Virus record (IMG/VR): IMGVR_UViG_3300020472_003932
Span: 1 to 39,278 of that record
DNA from: a virus
DNA length: 39,278 nucleotides
Direction: 5' to 3' (one strand)
Shown here: piece by piece, positions 8,163 through 15,883 of the stretch
How positions within the stretch are numbered: position 1 is the stretch's first letter
Layout: each line of letters begins with the position of its first letter
Program-made: the position numbers and the translations under genes
Notes under the pieces: generated by a model
What the model saw: only the letters and a program-made list of their open reading frames with translations
Told to the model about the DNA's origin: nothing
Database searches by the model: none

Positions 8163-8424
8163 ACCATTCACCGGCGCAGCCAACGTAGCCAGTGCCTTAG
8201 AAATCAAACCGACCACCAACAACCCGCACCCGGTCGATACCATCAATATCCAGAACACCGGATCGGGAGCTGCGACGGTGTACGTGAAACTCAACGGCGC
8301 GAGTGAATTTTCCGTGCTGGAAGGTGATGTGCCTGCTGGCACGCTGAAAATCATCGAAGGCCTGCGCGACCTGGTGGCGCTGAAAATCGTCGGTAGCGGC
8401 GCAGCGGGTGTGATCACCTCGTGA
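8152..8424 (+). CDS. Hypothetical small beta-rich protein
   Basis: 90 residues, with an AGGAG ribosome site before the ATG. Composition (Gly, Ala, Thr, Val) and alternation (TINIQNTGSGAATVYVKLNG, then TLKIIEGLRDLVALKIVGSG) suggest a small beta-sandwich, like capsid- or fibre-decoration proteins. It is the last gene of the lysis operon, 28 nt before a heavily structured RNA region. No family recognised; the decoration idea is an inference from composition. Confidence 0.6.
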   Translation: MASKPFTGAANVASALEIKPTTNNPHPVDTINIQNTGSGAATVYVKLNGASEFSVLEGDVPAGTLKIIEGLRDLVALKIVGSGAAGVITS

Positions 8425-8452
8425 GAATGAAAAGCCGCAACCGTATCAGGCT

Positions 8453-8580
8453 GGTGCCACCTCTCACCGGCCTATGACGCGGGGCGAGGTAGTGCACCTG
8501 GCAGATGTGTTTAATCTGCAAGCCGGGCCTAACATAGCCCATTAGGCCGGTAGCCCCGCCGGTGGCGACAGAGGGGCACC
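8453..8580 (+). ncRNA. Candidate multibranched structured RNA
   Basis: A non-coding stretch folds by hand into a closed multibranch. Outer stem: GGTGCC (8453-8458) with GGCACC (8575-8580); CCTCT (8460-8464) with AGAGG (8570-8574); ACCGG (8466-8470) with CCGGT (8559-8563). Inner stem: CGGGGC (8480-8485) with GCCCCG (8553-8558). Inside are three hairpins: AGGT/ACCT (8487-8499), GCAGAT/ATCTGC (8501-8519) and CCG-GCCTAA/TTAGGC-CGG (8523-8550). It could be a 3' UTR element of the lysis operon or a separate small RNA. The strand is not proven, because the fold is nearly symmetric. Confidence 0.55.
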
Positions 8581-8624
8581 TTCTTTCCGGCGGGCATTCT
8601 GCGCTGCTGTTTTCCTTCCTCAAT

Positions 8625-8660
8625 CCCGGCTTTGCGCCAACACTGCCGGGCCTTCCTTTA
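8625..8660 (+). terminator. Probable terminator of the lysis operon
   Basis: CCCGGC (8625-8630) pairs with GCCGGG (8645-8650) around a 14-nt loop, followed by CCTTCCTTTATT. The T-tract is interrupted, so efficiency is uncertain. Its position between the convergent lysis operon and the minus-strand cargo genes supports the call. Confidence 0.5.
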
Positions 8661-8688
8661 TTACCACCGCCGTCAGTAAGCAGGGATC

Positions 8689-9204
8689 CTATTCGCCTTT
8701 TTCTTCATCACTCCAGAAATTCTGTTTGGCTTTGATCTCTCTAATGTCAGCGAGCAATTCTCTTTCAATATTAGTGATGTGGAAAAACTCAAGTCCGGTC
8801 AGTACGGTGAAAAGAACTCCGATCAATACCAGCATTATTACAACAGCAATCAGCCACGCCGCAGCTGGCTGACTACCTAAATACGCGAAATAGAGTGAGA
8901 TCACTGCCAAAGAGACACCAGAGATAAAGGCAATAAGCCATCGTACCCTTATCACCATCAACCGAATCGTTAGTTTTCGAGTCAGTCTTTCTGCCGATCT
9001 GAATGGGAGACCTTCAATTTTTTCCAGATCGCGTGCCTTTCCCGCCACCATAAACAACATGACTACTGGAGCACTAACTAGTGCCGCGATCCATCGCATC
9101 CCCTCGACTATGAAGGAAGCTTCAAACGCGGGCAGCAGTATTGCTATGCAATAGCATACTGCAAACAATACTCCGTAAAATATAATCCGCGTCAGAATAG
9201 CCAT
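8689..9204 (-). CDS. Four-helix membrane protein of an AT-rich cargo module
   Basis: 171 residues with four predicted membrane helices (about 5-25, 35-53, 86-108 and 114-140), a basic cytoplasmic loop between helices 2 and 3 (KARDLEKIEGL through RKLTIRLMVIRVRW) and a charged C-terminal tail (about 145-171). It lies 5 nt downstream of the 329-residue gene and has no clear ribosome site of its own, so translation is likely coupled. Base composition is markedly more AT-rich than the phage core. I recognise no family. Such membrane-plus-soluble pairs occur among phage-borne exclusion or defence genes, which is only a contextual idea. Confidence 0.7.
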   Translation of the reverse strand: MAILTRIIFYGVLFAVCYCIAILLPAFEASFIVEGMRWIAALVSAPVVMLFMVAGKARDLEKIEGLPFRSAERLTRKLTIRLMVIRVRWLIAFISGVSLAVISLYFAYLGSQPAAAWLIAVVIMLVLIGVLFTVLTGLEFFHITNIERELLADIREIKAKQNFWSDEEKGE

Positions 9205-9209
9205 AGCGC

Positions 9210-10199
9210 TTATTTTTCGTCACCTACAACAATCGTATTGTCTTTAATGAGTGTATCAAGCCACTCGTACATTCGCTCCCACATCTCTTCCTTTCTGAGC
9301 AAACCTTTGTCATTTTCTGGAACGCTGACAACCTTTCTTAATTTCAGCTCGTCTCGAGTCACTGTCCCTGATTTTGTGTGAATCGTGTAATCCACTTCAC
9401 TTTCGACATGTCTTAGTTGATTAGAAAAGCTATCCATAAACTCCGTCGGGTCATCCTGATAAGTCCTACTCCAGCTTAGCGTTACTGTCACCTCAAGAGA
9501 GCGCCTTTGGATAATGTCATTCGACACCATTTTTGTTGGAAGCTTAACTTCTGGAGGGAGAAGCATCTTCAGATAGTCCCAAGCATTACCGCTTGGAGTT
9601 AACGAAATTGACTTCGTTCCTTTGACTTCCGAAGTGGTTGTTTTAGATTGGCTGGGCGCTTCCGATGACTTTAAATCCACCGGTGCTACAAAGGTAACGC
9701 CTTTACTATTTTTAATTTGTTTTGCTTTATCAGCTGGAGGTTGATCATTCAAAGCAACAAAATCTTCGTCCTTAATCTCTCCTGCTTCACGAAGCAACCA
9801 GTTGATGTAGTCTTCAAACTGTAAGGATTTAAGAGACATCGACTGCGACAAAATCACTGAGTTCTTTCGTATGCCGAAGTACATGATGCTGTGTAAGAAC
9901 TCGCTAAGCTTATCTGCAGGGCTAACTGAATCAAGCGTGAATTCATCCGCTACGGCATCCATTTTAGCCGTCGGCTGTTTAGCACCTGCTGTGTAGTCAA
10001 ACATTTCACCTACCCGCAACCCTTTATAGGGGCCGTTATAGTTGATTAGGCGAAAGTGGCTTTCAGAGTCAGTGCCTTGACGCCTGGCCGACGCAGCCTT
10101 TTTCTTCTTCAGCGCGCTTTCTAATCGGGCCTGTAAGTTGCGAGTGTCCGTTTCATCATTAAAATTAGCTACTTTGTAAACCAAAGATTTACTTGCCAT
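9210..10199 (-). CDS. Unidentified 329-residue soluble protein of the cargo module
   Basis: No membrane segment or signal peptide. Residues 1-50 are very basic (LESALKKKKAASARRQG). The region 105-140 (ILSQSMSLKSLQFEDYINWL) looks like an alpha/beta unit. A Ser/Thr/Lys-rich linker (about 168-200) separates it from a C-terminal domain rich in beta strands (RRSLEVTVTLSWSRTY) and ending in a Trp/Glu-rich helix. ATG 10199 has AAGGA 8 nt upstream. It is the first gene of a two-gene minus-strand unit, AT-rich and unlike its neighbours. I do not recognise it; a nuclease or sensor role cannot be supported from visible motifs. Confidence 0.7.
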   Translation of the reverse strand: MASKSLVYKVANFNDETDTRNLQARLESALKKKKAASARRQGTDSESHFRLINYNGPYKGLRVGEMFDYTAGAKQPTAKMDAVADEFTLDSVSPADKLSEFLHSIMYFGIRKNSVILSQSMSLKSLQFEDYINWLLREAGEIKDEDFVALNDQPPADKAKQIKNSKGVTFVAPVDLKSSEAPSQSKTTTSEVKGTKSISLTPSGNAWDYLKMLLPPEVKLPTKMVSNDIIQRRSLEVTVTLSWSRTYQDDPTEFMDSFSNQLRHVESEVDYTIHTKSGTVTRDELKLRKVVSVPENDKGLLRKEEMWERMYEWLDTLIKDNTIVVGDEK

Positions 10200-10253
10200 T
10201 TAGTTAATTCCTTTATCGTTAAATTACGCTGAAAATCTCAGCCCAGCTTTCTA

Positions 10254-10730
10254 TTATTGTTCAGATAGTCCAGCCCGCTGCTCCCTCAGGTGAGCCAGCC
10301 TGTCTTTTTCCGCATCTATCATCGTCTGATACTTAGCGGTCACCGCGCTCATTTCCTCACTGATGCTGGTTTGCCACTGAGCGCCAGCCAGGTTGTTGTT
10401 GGCGTATGATTTCTTCTGGCGCAGGGCGCTGAGTTCGCCATTCATCTGCTCTGAGTATTCACGAATCCGGCGCTCTGATCGGGTGATATCACGATCAAGC
10501 TGGCGGCGCTGGTTGTCAGCCCCCAGCTTGTCAGCCAGTGCCTGAGGGTCATACGTGCCTGCACTGGTGGGCGGCAGTTCCTGAAATTCCTTTGTCTGCT
10601 CGGTATGGCTGTCCGGGCAGGGCTTATCCTGGAAGGATTTCTTGCCGTCTGGCCCGGTGCAGGCGTAGTACGACCCAGCCCAAGCGCTGGGCGTGAGCAG
10701 CATTGCCAATATAATGGTTGCGGTTTTCAT
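10254..10730 (-). CDS. Secreted DUF4124-type protein
   Basis: 158 residues. It has a Sec signal peptide (about 1-18, cleavage after SAWA), then a DUF4124-like segment with YYACTGPDGKKSFQDKPCP and two cysteines that could form a disulfide, then a long coiled coil (about 70-155). It is transcribed with the repressor gene (11 nt downstream of it), so it may be made in the lysogen, as expected for lysogenic-conversion cargo. DUF4124 proteins are common in gammaproteobacterial envelopes; their function is unknown. Confidence 0.75.
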   Translation of the reverse strand: MKTATIILAMLLTPSAWAGSYYACTGPDGKKSFQDKPCPDSHTEQTKEFQELPPTSAGTYDPQALADKLGADNQRRQLDRDITRSERRIREYSEQMNGELSALRQKKSYANNNLAGAQWQTSISEEMSAVTAKYQTMIDAEKDRLAHLREQRAGLSEQ

Positions 10731-10741
10731 GTGACCTCCTG

Positions 10742-11212
10742 TCAGTCTTCGGTGGGTGTGTCTGTGCCTTGCTGTTGGGTTTGTTCCTGCTTCTTCTTTT
10801 CCAGCATCGCCTGTATCTGGCTCTGCATGTCGTGCATTTTCTCTTCCAGGGCGTGGACTTTGCCCTTCACTTTTGCGGCGTCCAGCAGCTCGTGCTTTAC
10901 GTCATCCGGCAGCTTTTTCAGCAATGCCAGAATCTCCACCTCTTCTTTATCCGGGGTTGCGAGATAGGGGTGCCAGGGTTCGTTGATTTCAGTGTCAGTT
11001 GAAATAAAAACAGGGCCCAGTCCATTCAGTAGCCAGTTCATGGATATACCCAAATGAAGACATAGTTTGGAGAGAGCATTGATATTTGGCTCTCTTTCTC
11101 CCCTCAGGTAGTTCTGCATTGAGCTGTAAGGAATGCCAGAAACAGAGACGGCCTCTGTGATCTTCAGCCCTTTTTTCTCAATCGCATACTTTAAGCGCTC
11201 AGATATATTCAC
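10742..11212 (-). CDS. XRE-family immunity repressor (c-like)
   Basis: 156 residues. The N-terminal helix-turn-helix covers about 5-65 (EKKGLKITEAVSVSGIPYSS, then NYLRGEREPNINALSKLC). The C-terminal part has no S24 autoprotease motif; instead it has a helical segment EVEILALLKKLPDDVKHELL and a coiled coil (about 115-145), so oligomerisation without RecA-linked self-cleavage is likely. It faces the early operon across a short divergent region, the normal place for a transposable-phage repressor. The start is GTG 11212 with no good Shine-Dalgarno (AAGGGA about 12 nt away), hinting at weak or near-leaderless translation. Confidence 0.85.
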   Translation of the reverse strand: MNISERLKYAIEKKGLKITEAVSVSGIPYSSMQNYLRGEREPNINALSKLCLHLGISMNWLLNGLGPVFISTDTEINEPWHPYLATPDKEEVEILALLKKLPDDVKHELLDAAKVKGKVHALEEKMHDMQSQIQAMLEKKKQEQTQQQGTDTPTED

Positions 11213-11228
11213 TTGGGTACAAAATCCC

Positions 11229-11257
11229 TTGACTTATTCATTTGGGAAAACTAAATT
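11229..11257 (+). promoter_or_regulatory. Early promoter with candidate repressor/Ner operators
   Basis: TTGACT (11229-11234) and TAAATT (11252-11257) are separated by 17 bp, a good sigma-70 promoter reading into the Ner-like gene. CAYTTGGG occurs twice as a direct repeat: 11210-11217, over the repressor start codon, and 11239-11246, in the promoter spacer. These repeats are candidate operator sites letting one protein control both directions. Confidence 0.65.
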
Positions 11258-11300
11258 TACTCGTATGAAGACACAATACAAAAAACAGGACACACATTCT

Positions 11301-11582
11301 ATGAGCGTTACTCCCGAATCCAGCATTCGTGTCAATCCGAGGCGCAAGGCCTATCGGAAAGTGCAGGCGGCTTTGGTTGCTCAGGATCTGAATTTCCGTC
11401 AGTTCGCCATCCAGAACGGGTACACCCCTGACACGGTAACTCGTGTGGTTGCCCGCTACGCCGGTGGCACAGACCTGCCCCGCGGGCGGATGTCTTTCCG
11501 CATCCTGCTGGAGATAAGTCGCCTGATCGGCTGGGAGATTGTTCCTGGAATCAAAAAACAAGCGAAGGAGGACGCCGCATGA
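11301..11582 (+). CDS. Ner/BcepMu gp16-like early DNA-binding regulator
   Basis: 93 residues from ATG 11301 (AGGA 10 nt upstream); an in-frame ATG at 11265 would add 12 residues. The core FRQFAIQNGYTPDTVTRVVA (about 34-53) followed by PRGRMSFRILLEISRLIG is a helix-turn-helix pattern like short regulators at the start of transposable-phage early operons. In Mu, Ner shuts down early and repressor transcription. First gene of the early operon, divergent from the repressor; it overlaps the next gene by 4 nt. Confidence 0.7.
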   Translation: MSVTPESSIRVNPRRKAYRKVQAALVAQDLNFRQFAIQNGYTPDTVTRVVARYAGGTDLPRGRMSFRILLEISRLIGWEIVPGIKKQAKEDAA

Positions 11583-11797
11583 TCAAGCCATCGATGAGTA
11601 AAACACTGACCTGTAGCCGTTGTGGCTGTAAGCGGGAGGCCTACGAACTGAATGGCGTCAATCTCACCTCTACAGGCTGGGATGACGACAGCCGGGCGAT
11701 CTGTAAGCGCCTCGTCGACTGTCACTCCGCTGAGGCTGATGAGGCTATCAACTGGCTGCTGGATGCGCTGGATGACGACAATGAGGACGCTGCATGA
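11579..11797 (+). CDS. Small Zn-finger-like protein
   Basis: 72 residues. An N-terminal CSRCGC motif (C12, C15, C17 region) with later C42 and C49-H could bind zinc; the C-terminus is very acidic (DALDDDNEDAA). It starts at ATGA overlapping the Ner-like stop and ends in ATGA with the next gene. Family not recognised. Tiny Cys-rich proteins recur in this early operon (17350, 19167, 20443). Confidence 0.65.
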   Translation: MIKPSMSKTLTCSRCGCKREAYELNGVNLTSTGWDDDSRAICKRLVDCHSAEADEAINWLLDALDDDNEDAA

Positions 11798-12090
11798 GCA
11801 CCCACCAATCCGCAGAACGCATTCTGAAAGTGCTGGAGCTGATCCTGCGCCACACCGTGCATGGCCTGACCCCGACTGAGATCAGCAAAGCCACTGGCTT
11901 CACCCTGGTCAACGTCAGCCGCTACGTCTCCACGCTGGAGAGCGCGGGCTGGGCAGAACGTATCCCTGAGACCAACCGTATCCGCGCCAGCATCCGCGTG
12001 GCGCAGATGGCGGTCGGCGTGATGAGAGATTTTGACCGTGCAGCAGCTCGTCTGGACGAGATGCGCGCGCGTATTACCACTGACCTATAA
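11794..12090 (+). CDS. IclR-type winged-helix protein (DNA-binding domain only)
   Basis: 98 residues, essentially only the N-terminal winged helix of IclR regulators: SAERILKVLELILRHTVHGL, then PTEISKATGFTLVNVSRYVS (recognition helix) and a wing AGWAERIPETNRIRASIRV. The effector-binding domain is absent, so this is a short DNA-binding protein and not a truncated host gene in an obvious way. It is tightly coupled on both sides in the early operon. A role at transposition ends or early promoters is possible but not shown. Confidence 0.75.
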   Translation: MSTHQSAERILKVLELILRHTVHGLTPTEISKATGFTLVNVSRYVSTLESAGWAERIPETNRIRASIRVAQMAVGVMRDFDRAAARLDEMRARITTDL

Positions 12091-12101
12091 GGAAGACCGA
12101 C

Positions 12102-12983
12102 ATGGCCCGTAACCCAAACCCTACCACTGTTATTGATGACGCTGAGACCATCAGCATTCGACCAGAGATTGCTGGCAAGGCGACAGAAGTCGTGCAAATT
12201 CAACTGGCGCAACAGGAATCCGCCGAGCAGCTGGCCCTGCAACTGCGCTACGACGGCCCGATGCATCCGGATGCGCTGGAGGCCGGTATTGCTGATGCCC
12301 GATCCCGTATCGCTGCTGAGCTGTTCGGTATGGGTGCCCGCCTGCTGTTACTGAAAGAGCAGTGCGAGCACGGTGAGTTTATGGATCGCATCGGGCGTCT
12401 TGGGCTTGATCACACATTGGTGAATCGCACGATGCAGGCGACTCTGAAGTTTTCAAATTCTGCGATATCGCAGAATTTGGAGAAGCTCAGCAAATCAAAA
12501 CTGTTCGAGCTGGTTGTGCTCGACGACGACGAAATCAAAGAGCTGGAATACGCCGGATCGGTGCGCGGTATCAGCATCGACGACATCGACCGTATGACGG
12601 TCTCTGACCTGCGCAAGCAACTGCGTGAGGCTAAGCAACTGGCCGAAGCCAAAGACAAGCTGCTCGCCAATAAAAACACTCAGATCGATGAGCTGAATAC
12701 CAAGCTAGATGGTAAGGCCGCGAAGCTCATTGCACCTGACGAGCATCTGCAGCGCAGTCTGACTGAGGTCACCTCGCTCACGCAGCAGATCACCACCACG
12801 CTGGGCACCGTCTACCGCAAGGCGTTGGTGGAGATTTCTGACCACCATGCGCTGCATGGGGGTGACTCTGACCGCCTGCTGATGGGTTGCATGGATCAGA
12901 TTGAGTCTGCCGTTACCGAGCTGCGCGAGGCGTTTACCCTGATCAATACCGATGGCTGGCAACAGGATATCGAGGAGGCCTGA
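12102..12983 (+). CDS. Hypothetical coiled-coil protein preceding the transposase (DUF3102-like)
   Basis: 293 residues. About 60-150 contains MGARLLLLKEQCEHGEFMDR and a MQATLKFSNS segment, as in DUF3102-like phage proteins. About 165-235 is a coiled coil (LRKQLREAKQLAEAKDKLLA). AAGGA lies before the ATG. It ends one base before the transposase start and appears in this position in other transposable phages I know of in general terms. It may help in DNA binding or target handling; the exact function is unknown. Confidence 0.65.
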   Translation: MARNPNPTTVIDDAETISIRPEIAGKATEVVQIQLAQQESAEQLALQLRYDGPMHPDALEAGIADARSRIAAELFGMGARLLLLKEQCEHGEFMDRIGRLGLDHTLVNRTMQATLKFSNSAISQNLEKLSKSKLFELVVLDDDEIKELEYAGSVRGISIDDIDRMTVSDLRKQLREAKQLAEAKDKLLANKNTQIDELNTKLDGKAAKLIAPDEHLQRSLTEVTSLTQQITTTLGTVYRKALVEISDHHALHGGDSDRLLMGCMDQIESAVTELREAFTLINTDGWQQDIEEA

Positions 12984-12984
12984 C

Positions 12985-14730
12985 ATGGCATTACCTGCAG
13001 AAATGCTGGTCGATGCCTGGCGGGCTGCGGAGGCCGCCGGGCACGGTAAAAAGCAGTCGATTTTACAGGCCGCCGCAGATCGCCTGAATGTCTCCATGGC
13101 AACCCTGTATCGTGAGCTGGAAGCCATTGGCCTGCAGCGCGGGCGCAAACAACGCGCTGATGCTGGTAAGTTGGCTCTCAGTCGTGATGAAGCAACGATC
13201 ATCAGTGGCCTGATGATGCAGAGTTATCGTGCCAACAATAAAAAGCTGGCAACGATCGCCGGGGCGCTGGAAATGTTGCGCGCTAACGGCATGGTCCGCG
13301 CTGAGCGCATCGACGAAAAAACCGGTGAGGCGGTTCCGCTGACGGTTAATGCCGTCAGTCGCGCCCTGCGCCATTACGGTCTGCATCCGGATCAGCTGCG
13401 CCGCCCGGCTCCGGCTATGCAGCAGCGCAGCGCACACCCGAACGATGTTTGGGAGATCGACGCCTCCATAAGCACATTATTTTATGTGCCAGAGGACGGC
13501 CTGCAGGACATGAGCCCGGCGGAGTTCTACAAAAACAAACCCGGAAACTTCGAGAAGATCAAGCGCCAGCGCTTAACGCGCTATGTGGTTACCGACCACA
13601 CCAGTGGCGCTATTTTCGCCTGGTATGTCTCGGGTGGTGAGAGTATTGCCAATCTGGCTGAAAGCCTGCTGGAGGCCATGCGCGAACGCCCCGGGGAGGC
13701 ACTTTACGGCGTGCCGTTCCATCTGTATTACGACCCCGGCTCTGCAGCCACCAGAACCTTCAAGCGGTTTTTGGCGGCGCTGGATATTCAGCCCGTTGTT
13801 CATGCCGTTGGTAATGCCCGCGCTACCGGGCAGGTTGAGAACGCTCACAATCTGGTGGAGACCCGTTTCGAGGTCGGTTTTAAGTACACCCAAGTGCCGA
13901 CCATTGACTGGATCAACGAGCAGGCGCAGCGCTTCTGCCGCTGGTTTAACGCAACCAAAACCCATACCCGTCACGGCCATACGCGGCTGAATGCCTGGAT
14001 GACCATCACTCAGGTGCAGCTGCGCCTGGTTGATATTGATCTGGCTGCAGAGCTGCTGACCCGTGAGCCGGAACAGAAGAAAGTCCGCGACGATCTGCGG
14101 GTGCAATTTCGCGGTGGTTTTTACGATGTATCCAATATCCCAGGGGTACGTATCGGTGAAAAGCTGGATGTAACGATCAACCCGTTACGTCCGGGTACTG
14201 CCTACGTCGTGCTGCATGAAGCCGGGCGTGAGGTGTTTCATCTGATTCCTCAAATTGAGGTGGACGAATACGGTTTTGAAGTGGATGCACCGCTGATCGG
14301 ACGGCAGTTCCGCCAGAAAGCAGACACCGAACTGGATACCAACCGCAAAGAAATTCAGCGCCTCATCTACGGCGCTGAAACCGACGAAGAAGCCGCTGCC
14401 GCTGCCAAGGCCAAGGCCTTGCCGTTCGGTGGCCGGATTGACCCATACAAACACCTGGACGACCTGCCGGCTGTCACCGTGCTGCCACGACGTGGTACCG
14501 AGCACCCTGTGAACGCCAACCGCGAATACGCAGACCGCATTCTGACTCACGCTGAAGCCGCGATGTCCATCAAACGCGACATCCGCAACTGGACGGCGCA
14601 GCACTACACCCAGATCACTCAACGCTATCCAGACGGCGTGCCGGAGTCGGCACTGGCTGAGCTGGTGGCCGAGTGGGCAACCACCACCACAACCAAAACC
14701 ACTAAAAAAACAGGAGGTGACGCATGCTGA
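12985..14730 (+). CDS. A: MuA-type transposase (DDE recombinase)
   Basis: 581 residues from ATG 12985, chosen because GAGGAGG lies just upstream and conserved sequence begins there. An N-terminal helix-turn-helix (about 25-50) precedes the catalytic core with D159 (DVWEIDAS), D250 (LYYDPGSA) and E285 (GQVENAHN). The D-to-E spacing of 35 matches the rve/DDE family. A beta-barrel domain (about 375-430, RGGFYDVSNIPGVRIG) and a C-terminal tail that would contact the B protein follow. It catalyses strand transfer in integration and replicative transposition. It overlaps gene B by 7 nt. Confidence 0.95.
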   Translation: MALPAEMLVDAWRAAEAAGHGKKQSILQAAADRLNVSMATLYRELEAIGLQRGRKQRADAGKLALSRDEATIISGLMMQSYRANNKKLATIAGALEMLRANGMVRAERIDEKTGEAVPLTVNAVSRALRHYGLHPDQLRRPAPAMQQRSAHPNDVWEIDASISTLFYVPEDGLQDMSPAEFYKNKPGNFEKIKRQRLTRYVVTDHTSGAIFAWYVSGGESIANLAESLLEAMRERPGEALYGVPFHLYYDPGSAATRTFKRFLAALDIQPVVHAVGNARATGQVENAHNLVETRFEVGFKYTQVPTIDWINEQAQRFCRWFNATKTHTRHGHTRLNAWMTITQVQLRLVDIDLAAELLTREPEQKKVRDDLRVQFRGGFYDVSNIPGVRIGEKLDVTINPLRPGTAYVVLHEAGREVFHLIPQIEVDEYGFEVDAPLIGRQFRQKADTELDTNRKEIQRLIYGAETDEEAAAAAKAKALPFGGRIDPYKHLDDLPAVTVLPRRGTEHPVNANREYADRILTHAEAAMSIKRDIRNWTAQHYTQITQRYPDGVPESALAELVAEWATTTTTKTTKKTGGDAC

Positions 14731-15872
14731 ATCTGCGCCACGCGATGGAAGACTACGGCGTCAACAACCGCACCCTGAGTGCGGCGCTGGATGTCGCCCC
14801 GTCAACCGTCAGCACGCTCGCAAACCACGGACGATTCCCGAAGCACCGGGATGAGACCACTGCGAAAGAAATCATTCGCGGCGTATTTAAAGAAAAAGGT
14901 GCCAGCGCGGCAACGCTGGCAGTCCTGTTTGATGAATCCACCACCGCAACAGCAGCTAATAAACCAAAGGACGAATACATGTTACTACGCAAGCAGCCAC
15001 TTTACCCAGCCACCCGCAAGCATTTTGGCCTGTTTCAGGATCCGTGGGGCGAAATCACCAACGCTGAACATATTTTCGATACGTCAGATATCAAGTACGT
15101 GCGCATCTCATTGCAGCAGACGCTGACCAGCGAGCGTTTTATTGCCGTGGTCGGTGAGTCTGGCGCTGGCAAAAGCACGCTGCGCCGTGAGCTGGCGGAT
15201 AAAGTCATCCGCGAAGACCTGCCGGTCATCATTATTGAGCCCTATGTACTGGGGCTCGAAGACAACGACAAAAAGGGCCGAACCCTGAAAAGTCAGGATC
15301 TTGCCGCTGCCATCATCCGCACCGTCGCGCCACTGGCGACACTCGCCAGCAGCGCAGAGGGCCGCTTTAACCAGCTGCACCAGGTGCTGCGTGATTCGCG
15401 CCGCGCCGGTCACCGCCATGTGCTGATGATTGAAGAGGCCCATGCGCTGCCAATCCCCACACTCAAGCACCTGAAAAGGTTTTACGAGCTGGAAGACGGT
15501 ATGAACAAGCTTCTCAGCATTGTGCTGATCGGTCAGCCGGAGCTGGCGGCAAAACTCACTGAGCGCAACCTGCAGGTGCGCGAAGTCGTGCAGCGGCTGG
15601 AGATGATCACGCTCGAACCGCTCGACAGCAACCTCGAAGAGTACGTCGCGCACCGTTTGAAACTCGCCGGAAAAAGCACCGCTGAGGTGTTTGAGCCCGG
15701 TGCCCTGGATGCACTGCGCGACAAGCTGACAGTACCCAGCCGACATAAAGATGCCCCGGCGGTCAGCCTGCTGTACCCGCTCGCGGTCGGCAACCAGATC
15801 ACCGCCGCCATGAACAAAACGGCCGAGATCGGTGCGCCGCGCATCACCAAAGACATCATCCGGATCGTCTGA
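14724..15872 (+). CDS. B: MuB-type AAA+ ATPase, transposition target selector
   Basis: 382 residues. An N-terminal helix-turn-helix (about 8-35, NRTLSAALDVAPSTVSTLAN) is followed by an AAA+ core with Walker A GESGAGKST (144-152, K150) and Walker B VLMIEEAH (233-240). MuB binds target DNA non-specifically, stimulates the transposase and confers target immunity. Strong AGGAGGT ribosome site; start overlaps transposase end. Slightly longer than Mu B (312 residues), with an extended N-terminal part. Confidence 0.93.
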   Translation: MLNLRHAMEDYGVNNRTLSAALDVAPSTVSTLANHGRFPKHRDETTAKEIIRGVFKEKGASAATLAVLFDESTTATAANKPKDEYMLLRKQPLYPATRKHFGLFQDPWGEITNAEHIFDTSDIKYVRISLQQTLTSERFIAVVGESGAGKSTLRRELADKVIREDLPVIIIEPYVLGLEDNDKKGRTLKSQDLAAAIIRTVAPLATLASSAEGRFNQLHQVLRDSRRAGHRHVLMIEEAHALPIPTLKHLKRFYELEDGMNKLLSIVLIGQPELAAKLTERNLQVREVVQRLEMITLEPLDSNLEEYVAHRLKLAGKSTAEVFEPGALDALRDKLTVPSRHKDAPAVSLLYPLAVGNQITAAMNKTAEIGAPRITKDIIRIV

Positions 15873-15883
15873 GGGACGCCGCC

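Noticed and set aside
8453-8580. tRNA or tmRNA reading of the multibranched RNA
   Set aside because: No TTCRA T-loop, no CCA end, no 7-bp acceptor and no sensible anticodon arm.
8689-10199. Assignment of the cargo pair to the Kiwa defence system
   Set aside because: The membrane-plus-soluble format is similar, but no DUF4868 or KwaA sequence features can be recognised, so naming it would be a guess.
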